A stretch of DNA of 64,000 nt from contig JAFRRS010000024.1 in assembly GCA_017427985.1 (NCBI GenBank), positions 1-64,000 of the forward strand, given 5' to 3'. Both the position numbers and the translations under genes were made by a program. Shown here in pieces: positions 41,821 to 50,580 of the stretch (positions within the stretch are counted from its first letter, which is position 1; each line of letters begins with the position of its first letter). The stretch comes from Bacteroidales bacterium. Lineage in GTDB: Bacteria > Bacteroidota > Bacteroidia > Bacteroidales > F082. The notes under the pieces are model-generated. The model did not search any database. It saw only the letters and a list, made by a program, of their open reading frames with translations, and was not told the DNA's origin.

Positions 41821-42873
41821 CTATTTTTTACGTAACAGCCAAGCGGCTTCGTTATATTCTTTCTTGATGATTTCCAACCGTTTGACGGCGGCGTCCTTGC
41901 CCATCACCACTTCGTATGCCACGCGCACATTGCCTTTGCCGTTTTTCGGAAGCGCCACAGCCTGCTCAAAGCCTTGGTTTTTCATCGTTTCAAGACTTAT
42001 TTTTGCGTCTTTCTCATTTTTAAGAGATGCGCCAATCACATAATAAAATCTGTTATCGACAGGCTTAAGCGATTCATTGTCAAGAGGCTGGATATAATCA
42101 ACATCATGTTTGCAAGTCGGCAAAGTGAAACTCAAAGCAGGGAGAAGCTCAACGTCAAAAACCTCACGAGACTCCATCATCACGTCAAGATGACGCGCCA
42201 CATACTCGTTTGGCGAAGAATAGAAGAACGGATTCCATGACGCGATTTTCGAATCGCTCTTGTCGGCACCCCATCCAAGAAGGACCATAACCATCGCCAC
42301 CATCATCGAATATGCGGCGGCACGGAACCACTTGTAATTGTGACGTGTCACATGATGCGGCTTCGGCTCTTCATTCTCCTCATAAACGCTCATGAGGGTG
42401 TTTTTCGCCTTCTGCTCGGTGGCAATCTTCTTAGCCAGCTCATGATAAGTCTCTCTTCTGTATATCGGCTGCACCGTGAACGACGGCAGACCGAAAGCGT
42501 CGCCAAGAAGGTTCACGTCTTTGTCAAGAACCAAGGCGTAATCCTTGCTGTTGATTCGCTGCAACTCACCGATGCTTTCAAGCTTCAACGAGCCTTCTGT
42601 TTCAAGAACCGCAAGCGAACGCATGGCGAAATCATGAATCATTTGGGCCGCTTTCTCTTTAGATATATCCTCATTTTCAGCGACATACGCCACAAGCAAA
42701 CCATCGTCAGCCACAAGCTGGCTGTTGAACGCCACCTCTTTTGACGGAGGCGCAAAACGATGATTGGCATAATCAAGCGTCGCCGGACAGTCTTTCGAGA
42801 TAAACGCCCCGAACTCAGGAACGATTACGCATTCATGGTCAAAAAGCAGTTCTGATATATACTTAATAATCAT
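41821..42873 (-). CDS. HU-CCDC81 and SPOR domain membrane protein
   Basis: A 350-residue protein. Residues 1-130 carry the prokaryotic CCDC81-like HU fold (ISELLFDHECVIVPEFGAFI at 6-25). One membrane helix follows (about 180-200, AAAYSMMVAMVMVLLGW). Residues 270-350 are a SPOR-like domain (FYYVIGASLKNEKDA.., LEIIKKEY). Proteins of this architecture are common in Bacteroidota. SPOR domains bind denuded glycan strands at the septum, so a division role is plausible. Confidence 0.85.
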   Translation of the reverse strand: MIIKYISELLFDHECVIVPEFGAFISKDCPATLDYANHRFAPPSKEVAFNSQLVADDGLLVAYVAENEDISKEKAAQMIHDFAMRSLAVLETEGSLKLESIGELQRINSKDYALVLDKDVNLLGDAFGLPSFTVQPIYRRETYHELAKKIATEQKAKNTLMSVYEENEEPKPHHVTRHNYKWFRAAAYSMMVAMVMVLLGWGADKSDSKIASWNPFFYSSPNEYVARHLDVMMESREVFDVELLPALSFTLPTCKHDVDYIQPLDNESLKPVDNRFYYVIGASLKNEKDAKISLETMKNQGFEQAVALPKNGKGNVRVAYEVVMGKDAAVKRLEIIKKEYNEAAWLLRKK

Positions 42874-42881
42874 TGTATTAG

Positions 42882-43628
42882 TTATTCTTTAAAAATCGAT
42901 TCTATTTTCACAATATCCTCTGGCACATCAACGGAATAGGTGTCAAACTCCGTCACTCCCATCTTTATCGTATAGCCGTTTTCAAGCCAGCGCAGCTGTT
43001 CCAGCGACTCCGCTATCTCCAGTCCCGACTGAGGAAGAGCAGCGACCTCTTTCAACACATCTTTTTTATACGCATAGATGCCAATGTGTTTATAAAAGGT
43101 ACGTTTCTCCATCCATTTCGTATCATCCGCCTCATTTCTCATAAACGGGATGGCATATCTGCTGAAATACAACGCCTTGCCGTTCTTGTCGAACACCACC
43201 TTCACAGCGTTGCGGCTCATCAGCTCGTCGTAATCTCGAATCGGCTTGCACAACGAGGCCAACGGCGTGTCCTTTTCAGAAATCAGCTCCGCTATCTGAT
43301 TGATTTCCATCGGGTTGATATAAGGCTCGTCACCTTGGATATTGATGACAGCATCATATTTCCCGTTCAATTTCTCAATCACCTCGCAGCATCTGTCGGT
43401 TCCGCTTTTATGATTCGTCGATGTCATGACCGCCTCGCCTCCGAATCCAATCACGGCGTCGTAAATGCGCTTGTCGTCGGTAGCCACGACCACGGCAGCG
43501 AGTTTGTCAGCCTTTTTCGACTGCTCATAAACACGCTGAATCATCATCTTTCCGTTAATCAAAGCCAATGGCTTGCCCTCAAAACGAGTCGAGCCGTATC
43601 TTGCAGGAATAATCCCTAAAATATTCAT
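42882..43628 (-). CDS. kdsB: 3-deoxy-manno-octulosonate cytidylyltransferase
   Basis: A 248-residue nucleotidyltransferase that activates Kdo as CMP-Kdo for lipopolysaccharide core synthesis. The N-terminal signature is IIPARYGSTRFEGKPLALI (6-24). Later marks are INIQGDEPYI and the ETYSVD-like FDTYSVDVPEDI. It shows that the organism makes Kdo-containing LPS. It follows the deoxynucleoside kinase by 2 nt. Confidence 0.95.
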   Translation of the reverse strand: MNILGIIPARYGSTRFEGKPLALINGKMMIQRVYEQSKKADKLAAVVVATDDKRIYDAVIGFGGEAVMTSTNHKSGTDRCCEVIEKLNGKYDAVINIQGDEPYINPMEINQIAELISEKDTPLASLCKPIRDYDELMSRNAVKVVFDKNGKALYFSRYAIPFMRNEADDTKWMEKRTFYKHIGIYAYKKDVLKEVAALPQSGLEIAESLEQLRWLENGYTIKMGVTEFDTYSVDVPEDIVKIESIFKE

Positions 43629-43630
43629 AA

Positions 43631-44242
43631 TCAGAACAATCCGTTTAACGATCCGTTGATGTTTTCAATAATTCCACTCAGGTCCTCAGGATTCTCAAGC
43701 TCTATGTTGTCGCTCTCGATGATGAGGAGCTTGCCCTTGTCGTAGTTCGAAATCCAGTTCTCATAGCGTTTGTTCAGCGCCTTCAGGTAATCGAGACGAA
43801 TCGACTGCTCGTAGTCACGGTTACGTTTCTGAATCTGACGCACCAAGGTAGGAACGCTGGCACGCAGATAAATCAGCAGGTCGGGAGCCTGAAGGAACGA
43901 ACTCATCAGCTCGAAAAGCGACTGATAATTCTGATAGTCGCGCGTCTCCATCAGACCCATGTCATAAAGGTTGGCGGCAAAGATGTACGCGTCCTCATAA
44001 ATCGTCCTGTCCTGGATGATGTCATCGCCGCTTCTGCGGATGTCCATCACCTGACGGAACCTGCTGTTGAGAAAATAAACCTGCAAGTTGAACGACCAAC
44101 GCTTCATATCTTCGTAAAAACTCTCGAGATACGGATTGTTGTCAACTTCCTCAAAATGAGGCTTCCATCCGAAATGCTTTGATAACAAACGAGTTAACGT
44201 CGTCTTACCAGAGCCTATATTTCCAGCTATAGCAATATGCAT
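43631..44242 (-). CDS. Deoxynucleoside kinase
   Basis: A 203-residue enzyme of the deoxynucleoside kinase family (dGK/dAK/dCK type). The P-loop is GNIGSGKT (7-14), the base-recognition stretch has LQVYFLNSRFRQV and the DRS-like motif is QDRTIYEDAYIFA (about 77-89). It phosphorylates deoxynucleosides for salvage; the base preference cannot be fixed by eye. Confidence 0.9.
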   Translation of the reverse strand: MHIAIAGNIGSGKTTLTRLLSKHFGWKPHFEEVDNNPYLESFYEDMKRWSFNLQVYFLNSRFRQVMDIRRSGDDIIQDRTIYEDAYIFAANLYDMGLMETRDYQNYQSLFELMSSFLQAPDLLIYLRASVPTLVRQIQKRNRDYEQSIRLDYLKALNKRYENWISNYDKGKLLIIESDNIELENPEDLSGIIENINGSLNGLF

Positions 44243-44315
44243 AATAAACCAAATTTTTGGCTAAAATACGATTTTTTTCAATATTAATTATAATATTTCA
44301 AAAAAAATGTGTTGC

Positions 44316-44392
44316 TTCGCAAAAAGTGCATAGCACCACATTCCCGAACGCAGTGAGGGCACATTGCACGACCGAAGGGAGTGCCACATTTA
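44316..44392. repeat. AATGTG-headed hairpin array (minus-strand units)
   Basis: On the minus strand: AATGTGGCACTCCCTTCGG.., AATGTGCCCTCACTGCG.. and AATGTGGTGCTATGCAC.. follow one another. The first touches the LptF/G stop codon (TAAATGTGG). Same layout as the array after clpX. Confidence 0.65.
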
Positions 44393-45463
44393 TTTCGGCG
44401 CCTTTGCCAGGAAATAAATACCTATTATAGCAAAGATGATATTCGGCAGCCATCCCGCAAAAAATGGCGAAATGACACCCGAGATGGCAAAAACCCTGAA
44501 AAACTCAAGGAAAAGGATGTACGCGAACGTTATCGTGATGCCAATTCCGAGGTTAATTCCCATGCCGCCGCGCGTCTTCCTGCTCGACAGCGACGCCCCG
44601 ATGATAGTCAGGATGATGATTGCTGCCGGCGACGCCAGACGCTTGTGCTTCTCGATTTCATACGGCAGGATGTTATCCGCGCCCTTCGCCCTCGACTCCT
44701 CGATATAATTCGTCAACTCGATGAGGTTCATCTCCTCAAAATCCTCCTTGACGAAATAAAAATCAGAAGGTTTCATCATCAAAACGGTGTCTTTGGTCTT
44801 GCCTCGACCGATTGACTCTTCCGGAACAAAAGTATGCTCAAAATAATTGTACATGGTCCATTTGTTTCTCATGGTGTCATACACAATTTTATCGGCACTC
44901 AATTTATATTCAAGTGTATGATTGTCAAACTTTTCCAAAGTGAATCTGTATCCCGTCGAGCGTTTCAGATCGTAATTCGACATGTAGGCGTAAACACCTT
45001 TCTCTATCTGAACGTGGATGTTCGAGCCTGAGCTTTTCATCAAATTCTCCATGTAGGTGTTTTTGAAGTTTCTTCTGACCGTATCCATCCTGGGAATCAA
45101 GAAGTTACCAAGATAAAACGAGCTTCCGGCGAGGAGAAGAGCCGCCATCATGTAAGGCCACAAAAACCTCCTGAAACTGATGCCGCTGCTGAGAATCGCG
45201 ATGATTTCGGTGTGACCCGCCATCTTCGAGGTGAAGAAAATCACCGAAATGAAAGTGAACAGATATATGAAAAGGTTAATAAAATAAGGGATAAACGGGA
45301 TGTAGAAATGAAACACCACCTCATAAAGCGAGGCGTGGTTTTTAATGAAGCTGTCGACATTTTCCGAGACATCGAAAACTATCACCACGACAATAAGAAG
45401 ACTGATGGCAAAGAAAAAAGTGCCAATGAATTTTTTGAAAATATACCAGTCTATCTTTCTCAT
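44390..45463 (-). CDS. LptF/LptG family LPS-export permease
   Basis: A 357-residue protein with three N-terminal and three C-terminal membrane helices flanking a periplasmic beta-jellyroll, the layout of the LptF/LptG permeases that extract LPS from the inner membrane. The start MRKIDWYIFKKFIGTFF is preferred over a TTG at 45478. Only one of the pair is seen in the window; the other must be elsewhere. It lies 19 nt after tgt. Confidence 0.9.
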   Translation of the reverse strand: MRKIDWYIFKKFIGTFFFAISLLIVVVIVFDVSENVDSFIKNHASLYEVVFHFYIPFIPYFINLFIYLFTFISVIFFTSKMAGHTEIIAILSSGISFRRFLWPYMMAALLLAGSSFYLGNFLIPRMDTVRRNFKNTYMENLMKSSGSNIHVQIEKGVYAYMSNYDLKRSTGYRFTLEKFDNHTLEYKLSADKIVYDTMRNKWTMYNYFEHTFVPEESIGRGKTKDTVLMMKPSDFYFVKEDFEEMNLIELTNYIEESRAKGADNILPYEIEKHKRLASPAAIIILTIIGASLSSRKTRGGMGINLGIGITITFAYILFLEFFRVFAISGVISPFFAGWLPNIIFAIIGIYFLAKAPK

Positions 45464-45482
45464 CACATTTATTATCAATCAG

Positions 45483-46616
45483 TTATGAAATACGATTCGT
45501 CACTTTCGGAATCATAATGTCGCGCCATTCGGTGAAGTCGCCCTCGATTATATGTTTTCTCGCCTCTCTCACTAGCCAGAGGTAAAAGCCGAGGTTATGA
45601 ACCGTCGCAATCATCGGACCGAGAATCTCTTTTGAGATGATGAGATGTCTCAGATACGCCTTTGAATACTGGTGATCCACAAATACAGCGCCGTTCTCGT
45701 CGATTGGCGAGAAGTCGTATTTCCAACGCTCATTCTTGATGTTTATTATACCTTCCGACGTGAAAATCATGCCGTTACGTCCGTTTCTTGTCGGCATCAC
45801 GCAGTCGAACATGTCGACGCCACGTGAGATCGCCTCAAGAATATTTGCAGGAGTGCCCACGCCCATCAAGTAACGTGGTTTGTCTTTCGGCAGGATGGCG
45901 TTGACAACCTCTATCATCTCGTACATCACCTCAGTAGGCTCGCCCACGGCAAGTCCGCCGATGGCGTGTCCGTCGCAGTTTTTCGAAGCGATAAATTCAG
46001 CTGATTCCTCGCGCAAGTCGCGGTAAGTGCAACCCTGCACAATCGGGAAAAGTGACTGATAATAACCGTATTGCGGCTCCGTCTCGTTGAAACGTTTCAC
46101 GCATCTGTCAAGCCAGCGGTGTGTGCGACCCATCGCTTCCTTTGCATAATTGTAGTCAGAGGTGCCTGGTGCGCACTCGTCGAAAGCCATGATAATATCT
46201 GCGCCTATGGTTCTTTCTATATCCATTACGCGCTCAGGGGAAAAAAGATGCTTCGAGCCGTCGATGTGCGAGCGGAACTCCACGCCTTCCTCCTTCATCT
46301 TGCGGATGTCGGTCAGGGAGAACACCTGGAAGCCGCCGCTGTCGGTCAGAATGGGATGGTTCCAGCCGTTGAACATATGCAATCCGCCACATTCATGCAG
46401 CACATCCAAGCCCGGACGAAGGTAGAGATGATATGTGTTACCAAGGATTATCTGTGCCTTGATTTCCTCCTCCAAGTCCCTGATATGCACTGCTTTGACG
46501 CTGCCGACAGTACCCACCGGCATGAAAATCGGTGTCTCGATGTCACCGTGGTCAGTGGTCATAACGCCAGCGCGCGCATTGCTCTTCGCATCATTTTTTA
46601 CTAATGAGAATTTCAT
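45483..46616 (-). CDS. tgt: tRNA-guanine transglycosylase (queuine tRNA-ribosyltransferase)
   Basis: Exchanges guanine 34 for the preQ1 base in tRNAs for Asp, Asn, His and Tyr. The signatures HPILTDSGGFQVFSL (near 87), DECAPG, and MPTRNGRNG with the nucleophile region (about 270) are present in 377 residues. The zinc-ligand cysteines of the usual C-terminus are absent: the chain reads SPIDENGAVFVDHQYSKAYL, where most TGTs have a CxCxxC group. I believe other Bacteroidota share this, so it is not necessarily a defect. Confidence 0.93.
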   Translation of the reverse strand: MKFSLVKNDAKSNARAGVMTTDHGDIETPIFMPVGTVGSVKAVHIRDLEEEIKAQIILGNTYHLYLRPGLDVLHECGGLHMFNGWNHPILTDSGGFQVFSLTDIRKMKEEGVEFRSHIDGSKHLFSPERVMDIERTIGADIIMAFDECAPGTSDYNYAKEAMGRTHRWLDRCVKRFNETEPQYGYYQSLFPIVQGCTYRDLREESAEFIASKNCDGHAIGGLAVGEPTEVMYEMIEVVNAILPKDKPRYLMGVGTPANILEAISRGVDMFDCVMPTRNGRNGMIFTSEGIINIKNERWKYDFSPIDENGAVFVDHQYSKAYLRHLIISKEILGPMIATVHNLGFYLWLVREARKHIIEGDFTEWRDIMIPKVTNRIS

Positions 46617-46630
46617 CTGAAAATTTTGTG

Positions 46631-46638
46631 CAAAAATA
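46631..46638 (-). promoter_or_regulatory. tgt promoter -7 box
   Basis: Minus-strand TATTTTTG, 14 nt before the tgt start and 23 nt from the palindrome at 46662. Confidence 0.6.
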
Positions 46639-46661
46639 CTAATTTTTTTGATTATTATTCA

Positions 46662-46732
46662 TTTTTAATGCCCTTTTCGAAATACTCTCAGTACCCTGTG
46701 GTAAGTCGTATTTCTGCAAATGGCATTAAAAA
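46662..46732. repeat. Large hairpin with conserved 24-nt loop, copy 2
   Basis: Read on the minus strand, the left arm is TTTTTAATGCCATTT-GCA-GAAATA and the right arm TATTTC-GA-AAAGGGCATTAAAAA, around the same 24-nt loop (46685-46708). One A.G mismatch is in the outer helix. The loop is identical in copy 1 (40361-40429); arm differences are mostly compensatory. It sits between the divergent boxes of tgt (46631) and the GT2 gene (46767). Confidence 0.8.
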
Positions 46733-46766
46733 TGTCAAAAAAAACGAATAGCTAATGGCTTTTTTG

Positions 46767-46774
46767 TATTTTTG
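46767..46774 (+). promoter_or_regulatory. GT2 gene promoter -7 box
   Basis: TATTTTTG, 22 nt before the ATG at 46797. Confidence 0.6.
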
Positions 46775-46796
46775 CAAATTATAATTATTGATTACA

Positions 46797-47966
46797 ATGG
46801 ACATTGTTTTTAACTATAACTCTTTGAGTTTCATCGTTTTATGCGTTTTTAGCCTCATGTGGCTGATTCAGATGTGCTATATTTGGGGTCTTTTCAGCCG
46901 TCTGGCTTTTTTCAAGAAGAAAAAATACGACAACGACCGTCCAAGCTATGAGCCAGTCTCCGTAATCGTATGTGCCAAGGACGCTTACGAATATCTCATC
47001 GACCTCGTGCCAAGGATTCTCACGCAGGATTATCCCGATTTCGAACTCGTCATCGTCAACGACTGCTCCACCGATGAGACCACAGATTATCTTAAGGAAC
47101 TTGTCCGTCAGCGTCCCGACATCAACGTGGTGACACTGACCCAAAGCCTCAACTTCTTTCACGGCAAGAAATTCCCGCTCAGCATGGGGATAAAATCAGC
47201 GAAACACGACCTGCTTCTCCTCACCGACGCCGACTGCCTTCCTGAAAACGACCAGTGGATCAAAGGCATGGTGAGCGCTTACAAAAACAAGACGGAAGTG
47301 GTTCTCGGCTACAGCACGTATTTCACCCGTAAAGGATTGTTAAACAAGCTAATACGCTTCGACACTCTTTACACCGCCATCCAATATCTCTCAATGGCTT
47401 TGGCAAAACGCCCTTACATGGGAGTTGGCAGAAACCTGTCTTACCGACGCGAGCTTTTTTACAAAAACAAAGGATTTACATCGCATTACACCATCCCTTC
47501 GGGCGATGATGACATCTTCATCAGCCAGGTGGCGAACAAGAAAAACACCCGCATCTTCATAGACCCGAAATGCCGTGTGGAATCGGAGCCAAAACACTCG
47601 TTCAGCAGCTGGATTCACCAGAAAAGACGCCATTATTCGACGGTAAACATGTACAAACGCTCCACCAACCTGATTCTTGGCACGCTGCTTTCAAGCCGTT
47701 TGTTCTATTACGCTTCAATGATCGCGCTGTTTTTCATGCCGCAAGCGTTCAACATCAACCAAAACGAATACCTTTATTTCACAGCGATAGGATTGTTTGG
47801 CGTGTTGCATTACGCCAGCATGGATTTCATTTATATAAAATCGGCTAAACAATTAGGAGAGAAGAAGTTATATCTTTTCTTCTCTCCTTTTTACGATGTT
47901 TTTTTCACCTTGTTCACAATGTTACTTGGATTCAGAAACATGTTCTCCAAGCCAAAAGGCTGGTGA
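46797..47966 (+). CDS. Glycosyltransferase family 2 membrane enzyme
   Basis: A 389-residue inverting glycosyltransferase. An N-terminal helix (about 8-30) precedes the GT2 domain: VSVIVCAKDA (nucleotide sugar, near 49), NDCSTDETTD (near 82), the LTDADCLPEND metal motif (near 146), the GDDDIF acceptor motif and HQKRRHY in place of QxxRW. Two to three C-terminal helices end the chain. The product is unknown. A surface glycan is likely, given the phylum and the membrane location. Confidence 0.88.
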   Translation: MDIVFNYNSLSFIVLCVFSLMWLIQMCYIWGLFSRLAFFKKKKYDNDRPSYEPVSVIVCAKDAYEYLIDLVPRILTQDYPDFELVIVNDCSTDETTDYLKELVRQRPDINVVTLTQSLNFFHGKKFPLSMGIKSAKHDLLLLTDADCLPENDQWIKGMVSAYKNKTEVVLGYSTYFTRKGLLNKLIRFDTLYTAIQYLSMALAKRPYMGVGRNLSYRRELFYKNKGFTSHYTIPSGDDDIFISQVANKKNTRIFIDPKCRVESEPKHSFSSWIHQKRRHYSTVNMYKRSTNLILGTLLSSRLFYYASMIALFFMPQAFNINQNEYLYFTAIGLFGVLHYASMDFIYIKSAKQLGEKKLYLFFSPFYDVFFTLFTMLLGFRNMFSKPKGW

Positions 47967-47975
47967 TTTCAAACG

Positions 47976-50495
47976 TTATTTTATGACTTTCTTTGTCGTG
48001 CCGTTGACTTTCACAAAGTAAACGCCGTTCTCCCACTCTGTTGTGTTTAAAACTATTTCATCATGCGCTTCCGCAGATGCGATTCTCTGTCCCAAGAAGT
48101 CGTAAACCTCCACTTGGATAAACCCTTCTTTAACGACAACCAATTGGTTTTCAACAGGATTCGGATAAATCACGAATGAATCAGAAAGCACGTCGTCGAC
48201 AGATGCGATTGTCTGGCACTCGATAGCTCCGATATCAATCTGACCGTTCACAACACGTGGATTTCCAAGATAATCAGGGTTGGTGACACCCGCCACGGTC
48301 TTGTCGCCTGCATCGACGCACACCGAGTTTTTATTCAATGAATAATTGCCGTCTTCAGGATTCTCGAAACGCGGATATTGCTGATTATCAGCACCTTCGT
48401 TTTCTGATGCAAGGTTTATATTGTTTGTTCCGTCGAATCCGCCCTGGATAGCGCAATAATTGAATTTTGAAGTGCCTGCAATCTGATTGGCTTCATTGCC
48501 AGCCATATTGCCCCAGACAATGGTGTTGTAGAACTTGCTGTACTGCGTCTCGTTGAACATTCCGCCGCCATCATTGGTTGCATTATTTGAAATGAAGTCA
48601 CAGTTGACAACCATAATCTTTCCTTTATTATACATTGCGCCGCCAAGTGATGCGTTATTATTGTCAAAAATACTGTTTATGATTTTGCTTTCCTTATTGG
48701 CGAAAATGTAATAGCCGCCGCCTTTCGTCGTTGCAGTATTGTTTGTGATTCGGCAATTCTGAATCATCGCGCCAGTCATGTCGCACAAAGCACCGCCGAG
48801 AGCGCCTCTGTTGCCTTCAAAGACACAATTCTCAAAACTCACCAGCGAATTATCATAATATGGCGTTATGATATATGCGCCGCCGCCAAAGCCGATTGCA
48901 TTGTTATTCAAGAATTTGCAATTTTTAAAACGGCTGTTACTGCACAGATATGCTCCGCCACCTGCACCAGAGCTGCCGTTTTGAATCACAAAACCATCCC
49001 AAATCGAATAATCCACACTTGAGAAATGGTCGGTCTGATAAACCACCCTGCGAGCATCCTGTCCGTCAAGAATCGTCGGATTAGCCTCAAAATCACGGTC
49101 GTTGAGATTGAAATCAGGAGTTTCATTACCTGCAAAACCGCCATAAACACGGTTGTTTTTGTATATAATGAAAGCGCCATTAGGGTTATTCATTTCGCCG
49201 TAATAAGTGCCGGCTTTCACCCAAACTTTATTCGCTCCGTCGGTCGAGCGAGCCGAGGCATATTCTAAATAAGGTGTGGCATTTGACCATGAAGAACCGT
49301 CGCCGGTACCGTCAGCGGAAACATAAATGATGTTATTCGAGTCGGCATTGATCTCCAACGGGACGATATTCATCACGATAGCCTCGTTATTATGAAAACC
49401 AGCCACGTCATTGATGCTGTAGAAATCGTTTCCCGAACCACTCCATCCGAGGTTGAAACTGAAATAATCGTTGCTGTCGTAGCCGTCGCAAACTATGGCA
49501 TGACCGCTGCCCGAATCGCTGCTTCCAGAGAAATACATCGGCTGTGACTTGTCGAGTTCGCTCTTCAAAAGCGCGATCCAATCGGCTTCCGATTCAAATT
49601 TGCTGCGTTCGAGATACAAAGCGCCGCCATAGCCGAAATACTGTCTCATGGCAGTCTCCACACTTTTCGACTGCGCTCCGCTGCCGTCAGGACCGAAGTT
49701 CATATCGACACTCACGCCGCAGTGATACATCAGCAACGCCACAGCCTTTGCCGCGTCAGTCGCCTGAGAGCCAAGCGAAGTGGGCATGATCGCCCAATCA
49801 TACGTTGTCGCGCCGAAATCGGCAGACTGCACGCCGTAGGTGCTGTGTGTGTATGAATGCGAGCCTTGCCCGTGAACCGGATGATTCCAGAATTTCATTA
49901 TCTGCGACATCGCACAAGCGACACAACCGGCATAGCAGTGACCGCCCGGACCTCCGCCCCACCAGCCTCCTGATGTCTGAGGCGCATAATAATTATACGG
50001 ATAATCCTGATTCCATAAAGTCTGAATCATCGGGTCAACGGTTCTGGCGTTTTTGACAGCAGGCAACTCGTTGTTTTCCAACAACTTCCATTCCTTTTCA
50101 ACATCTTCATTCATAAAAACACCATGCTCTTCGCAATAATCGATGTTTTTGCTGTAATTCCCGATGAAATACCAAGCCGGCTCAGGAATCTCACCGTTAT
50201 AACTGTTCCTTAAGGAATAAGCGAGGACAGGTTTCACATATTTTGAAGCCGAGACAATCACAAAACCGCCGCCTTCCACGTTATAAATGTAAAGATTCGC
50301 CTGATCGTCGGCTCCTTTTTCAACATGGAAAAGATTCAACTGCGGATTGTCAGCCTTCGTCTTATTTGAGATGAAATTCTCTCCGATTTTCTTTGCAAAC
50401 GATTCATTTACAAAGTTTTGTGCCTCGGCGACATTTATAGTCAGCGATAATCCCAAGATGACAATTATCAGTCTGAAGAAATAATTTTTATTCAT
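47976..50495 (-). CDS. Secreted C10-family cysteine protease with beta-helix and T9SS sorting domain
   Basis: An 839-residue protein. A signal peptide (1-25) and a Spi-like propeptide (26-145) precede a streptopain-type C10 catalytic domain. The nucleophile is C191 in HCYAGCVACAMSQIM and the catalytic histidine H332 in GSGHAIVCDGY. Residues about 395-730 are a right-handed beta-helix with repeated N-N-x-A and GGG/GGA turns. The last 80 residues (FVIYPNPVENQL.. to KKVIK) are a type A T9SS sorting domain. So the protease is exported through T9SS and its helix may bind glycans or cells. A fusion of C10 and beta-helix is notable. Confidence 0.9.
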   Translation of the reverse strand: MNKNYFFRLIIVILGLSLTINVAEAQNFVNESFAKKIGENFISNKTKADNPQLNLFHVEKGADDQANLYIYNVEGGGFVIVSASKYVKPVLAYSLRNSYNGEIPEPAWYFIGNYSKNIDYCEEHGVFMNEDVEKEWKLLENNELPAVKNARTVDPMIQTLWNQDYPYNYYAPQTSGGWWGGGPGGHCYAGCVACAMSQIMKFWNHPVHGQGSHSYTHSTYGVQSADFGATTYDWAIMPTSLGSQATDAAKAVALLMYHCGVSVDMNFGPDGSGAQSKSVETAMRQYFGYGGALYLERSKFESEADWIALLKSELDKSQPMYFSGSSDSGSGHAIVCDGYDSNDYFSFNLGWSGSGNDFYSINDVAGFHNNEAIVMNIVPLEINADSNNIIYVSADGTGDGSSWSNATPYLEYASARSTDGANKVWVKAGTYYGEMNNPNGAFIIYKNNRVYGGFAGNETPDFNLNDRDFEANPTILDGQDARRVVYQTDHFSSVDYSIWDGFVIQNGSSGAGGGAYLCSNSRFKNCKFLNNNAIGFGGGAYIITPYYDNSLVSFENCVFEGNRGALGGALCDMTGAMIQNCRITNNTATTKGGGYYIFANKESKIINSIFDNNNASLGGAMYNKGKIMVVNCDFISNNATNDGGGMFNETQYSKFYNTIVWGNMAGNEANQIAGTSKFNYCAIQGGFDGTNNINLASENEGADNQQYPRFENPEDGNYSLNKNSVCVDAGDKTVAGVTNPDYLGNPRVVNGQIDIGAIECQTIASVDDVLSDSFVIYPNPVENQLVVVKEGFIQVEVYDFLGQRIASAEAHDEIVLNTTEWENGVYFVKVNGTTKKVIK

Positions 50496-50515
50496 TTTTT
50501 GTTAATTTGATGCTG

Positions 50516-50540
50516 CAAAGATATAAATTTCTTATATTTG
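50516..50540. promoter_or_regulatory. Divergent promoters: C10 protease (-) and hutU (+)
   Basis: Minus-strand TATCTTTG at 50516-50523 and plus-strand TATATTTG at 50533-50540 lie back to back, so the two -33 regions overlap the opposite -7 boxes. Mutual interference is possible. Confidence 0.6.
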
Positions 50541-50580
50541 CAAGTTAAAAATATTGAATTTTACAAAAAATTATATTTAA

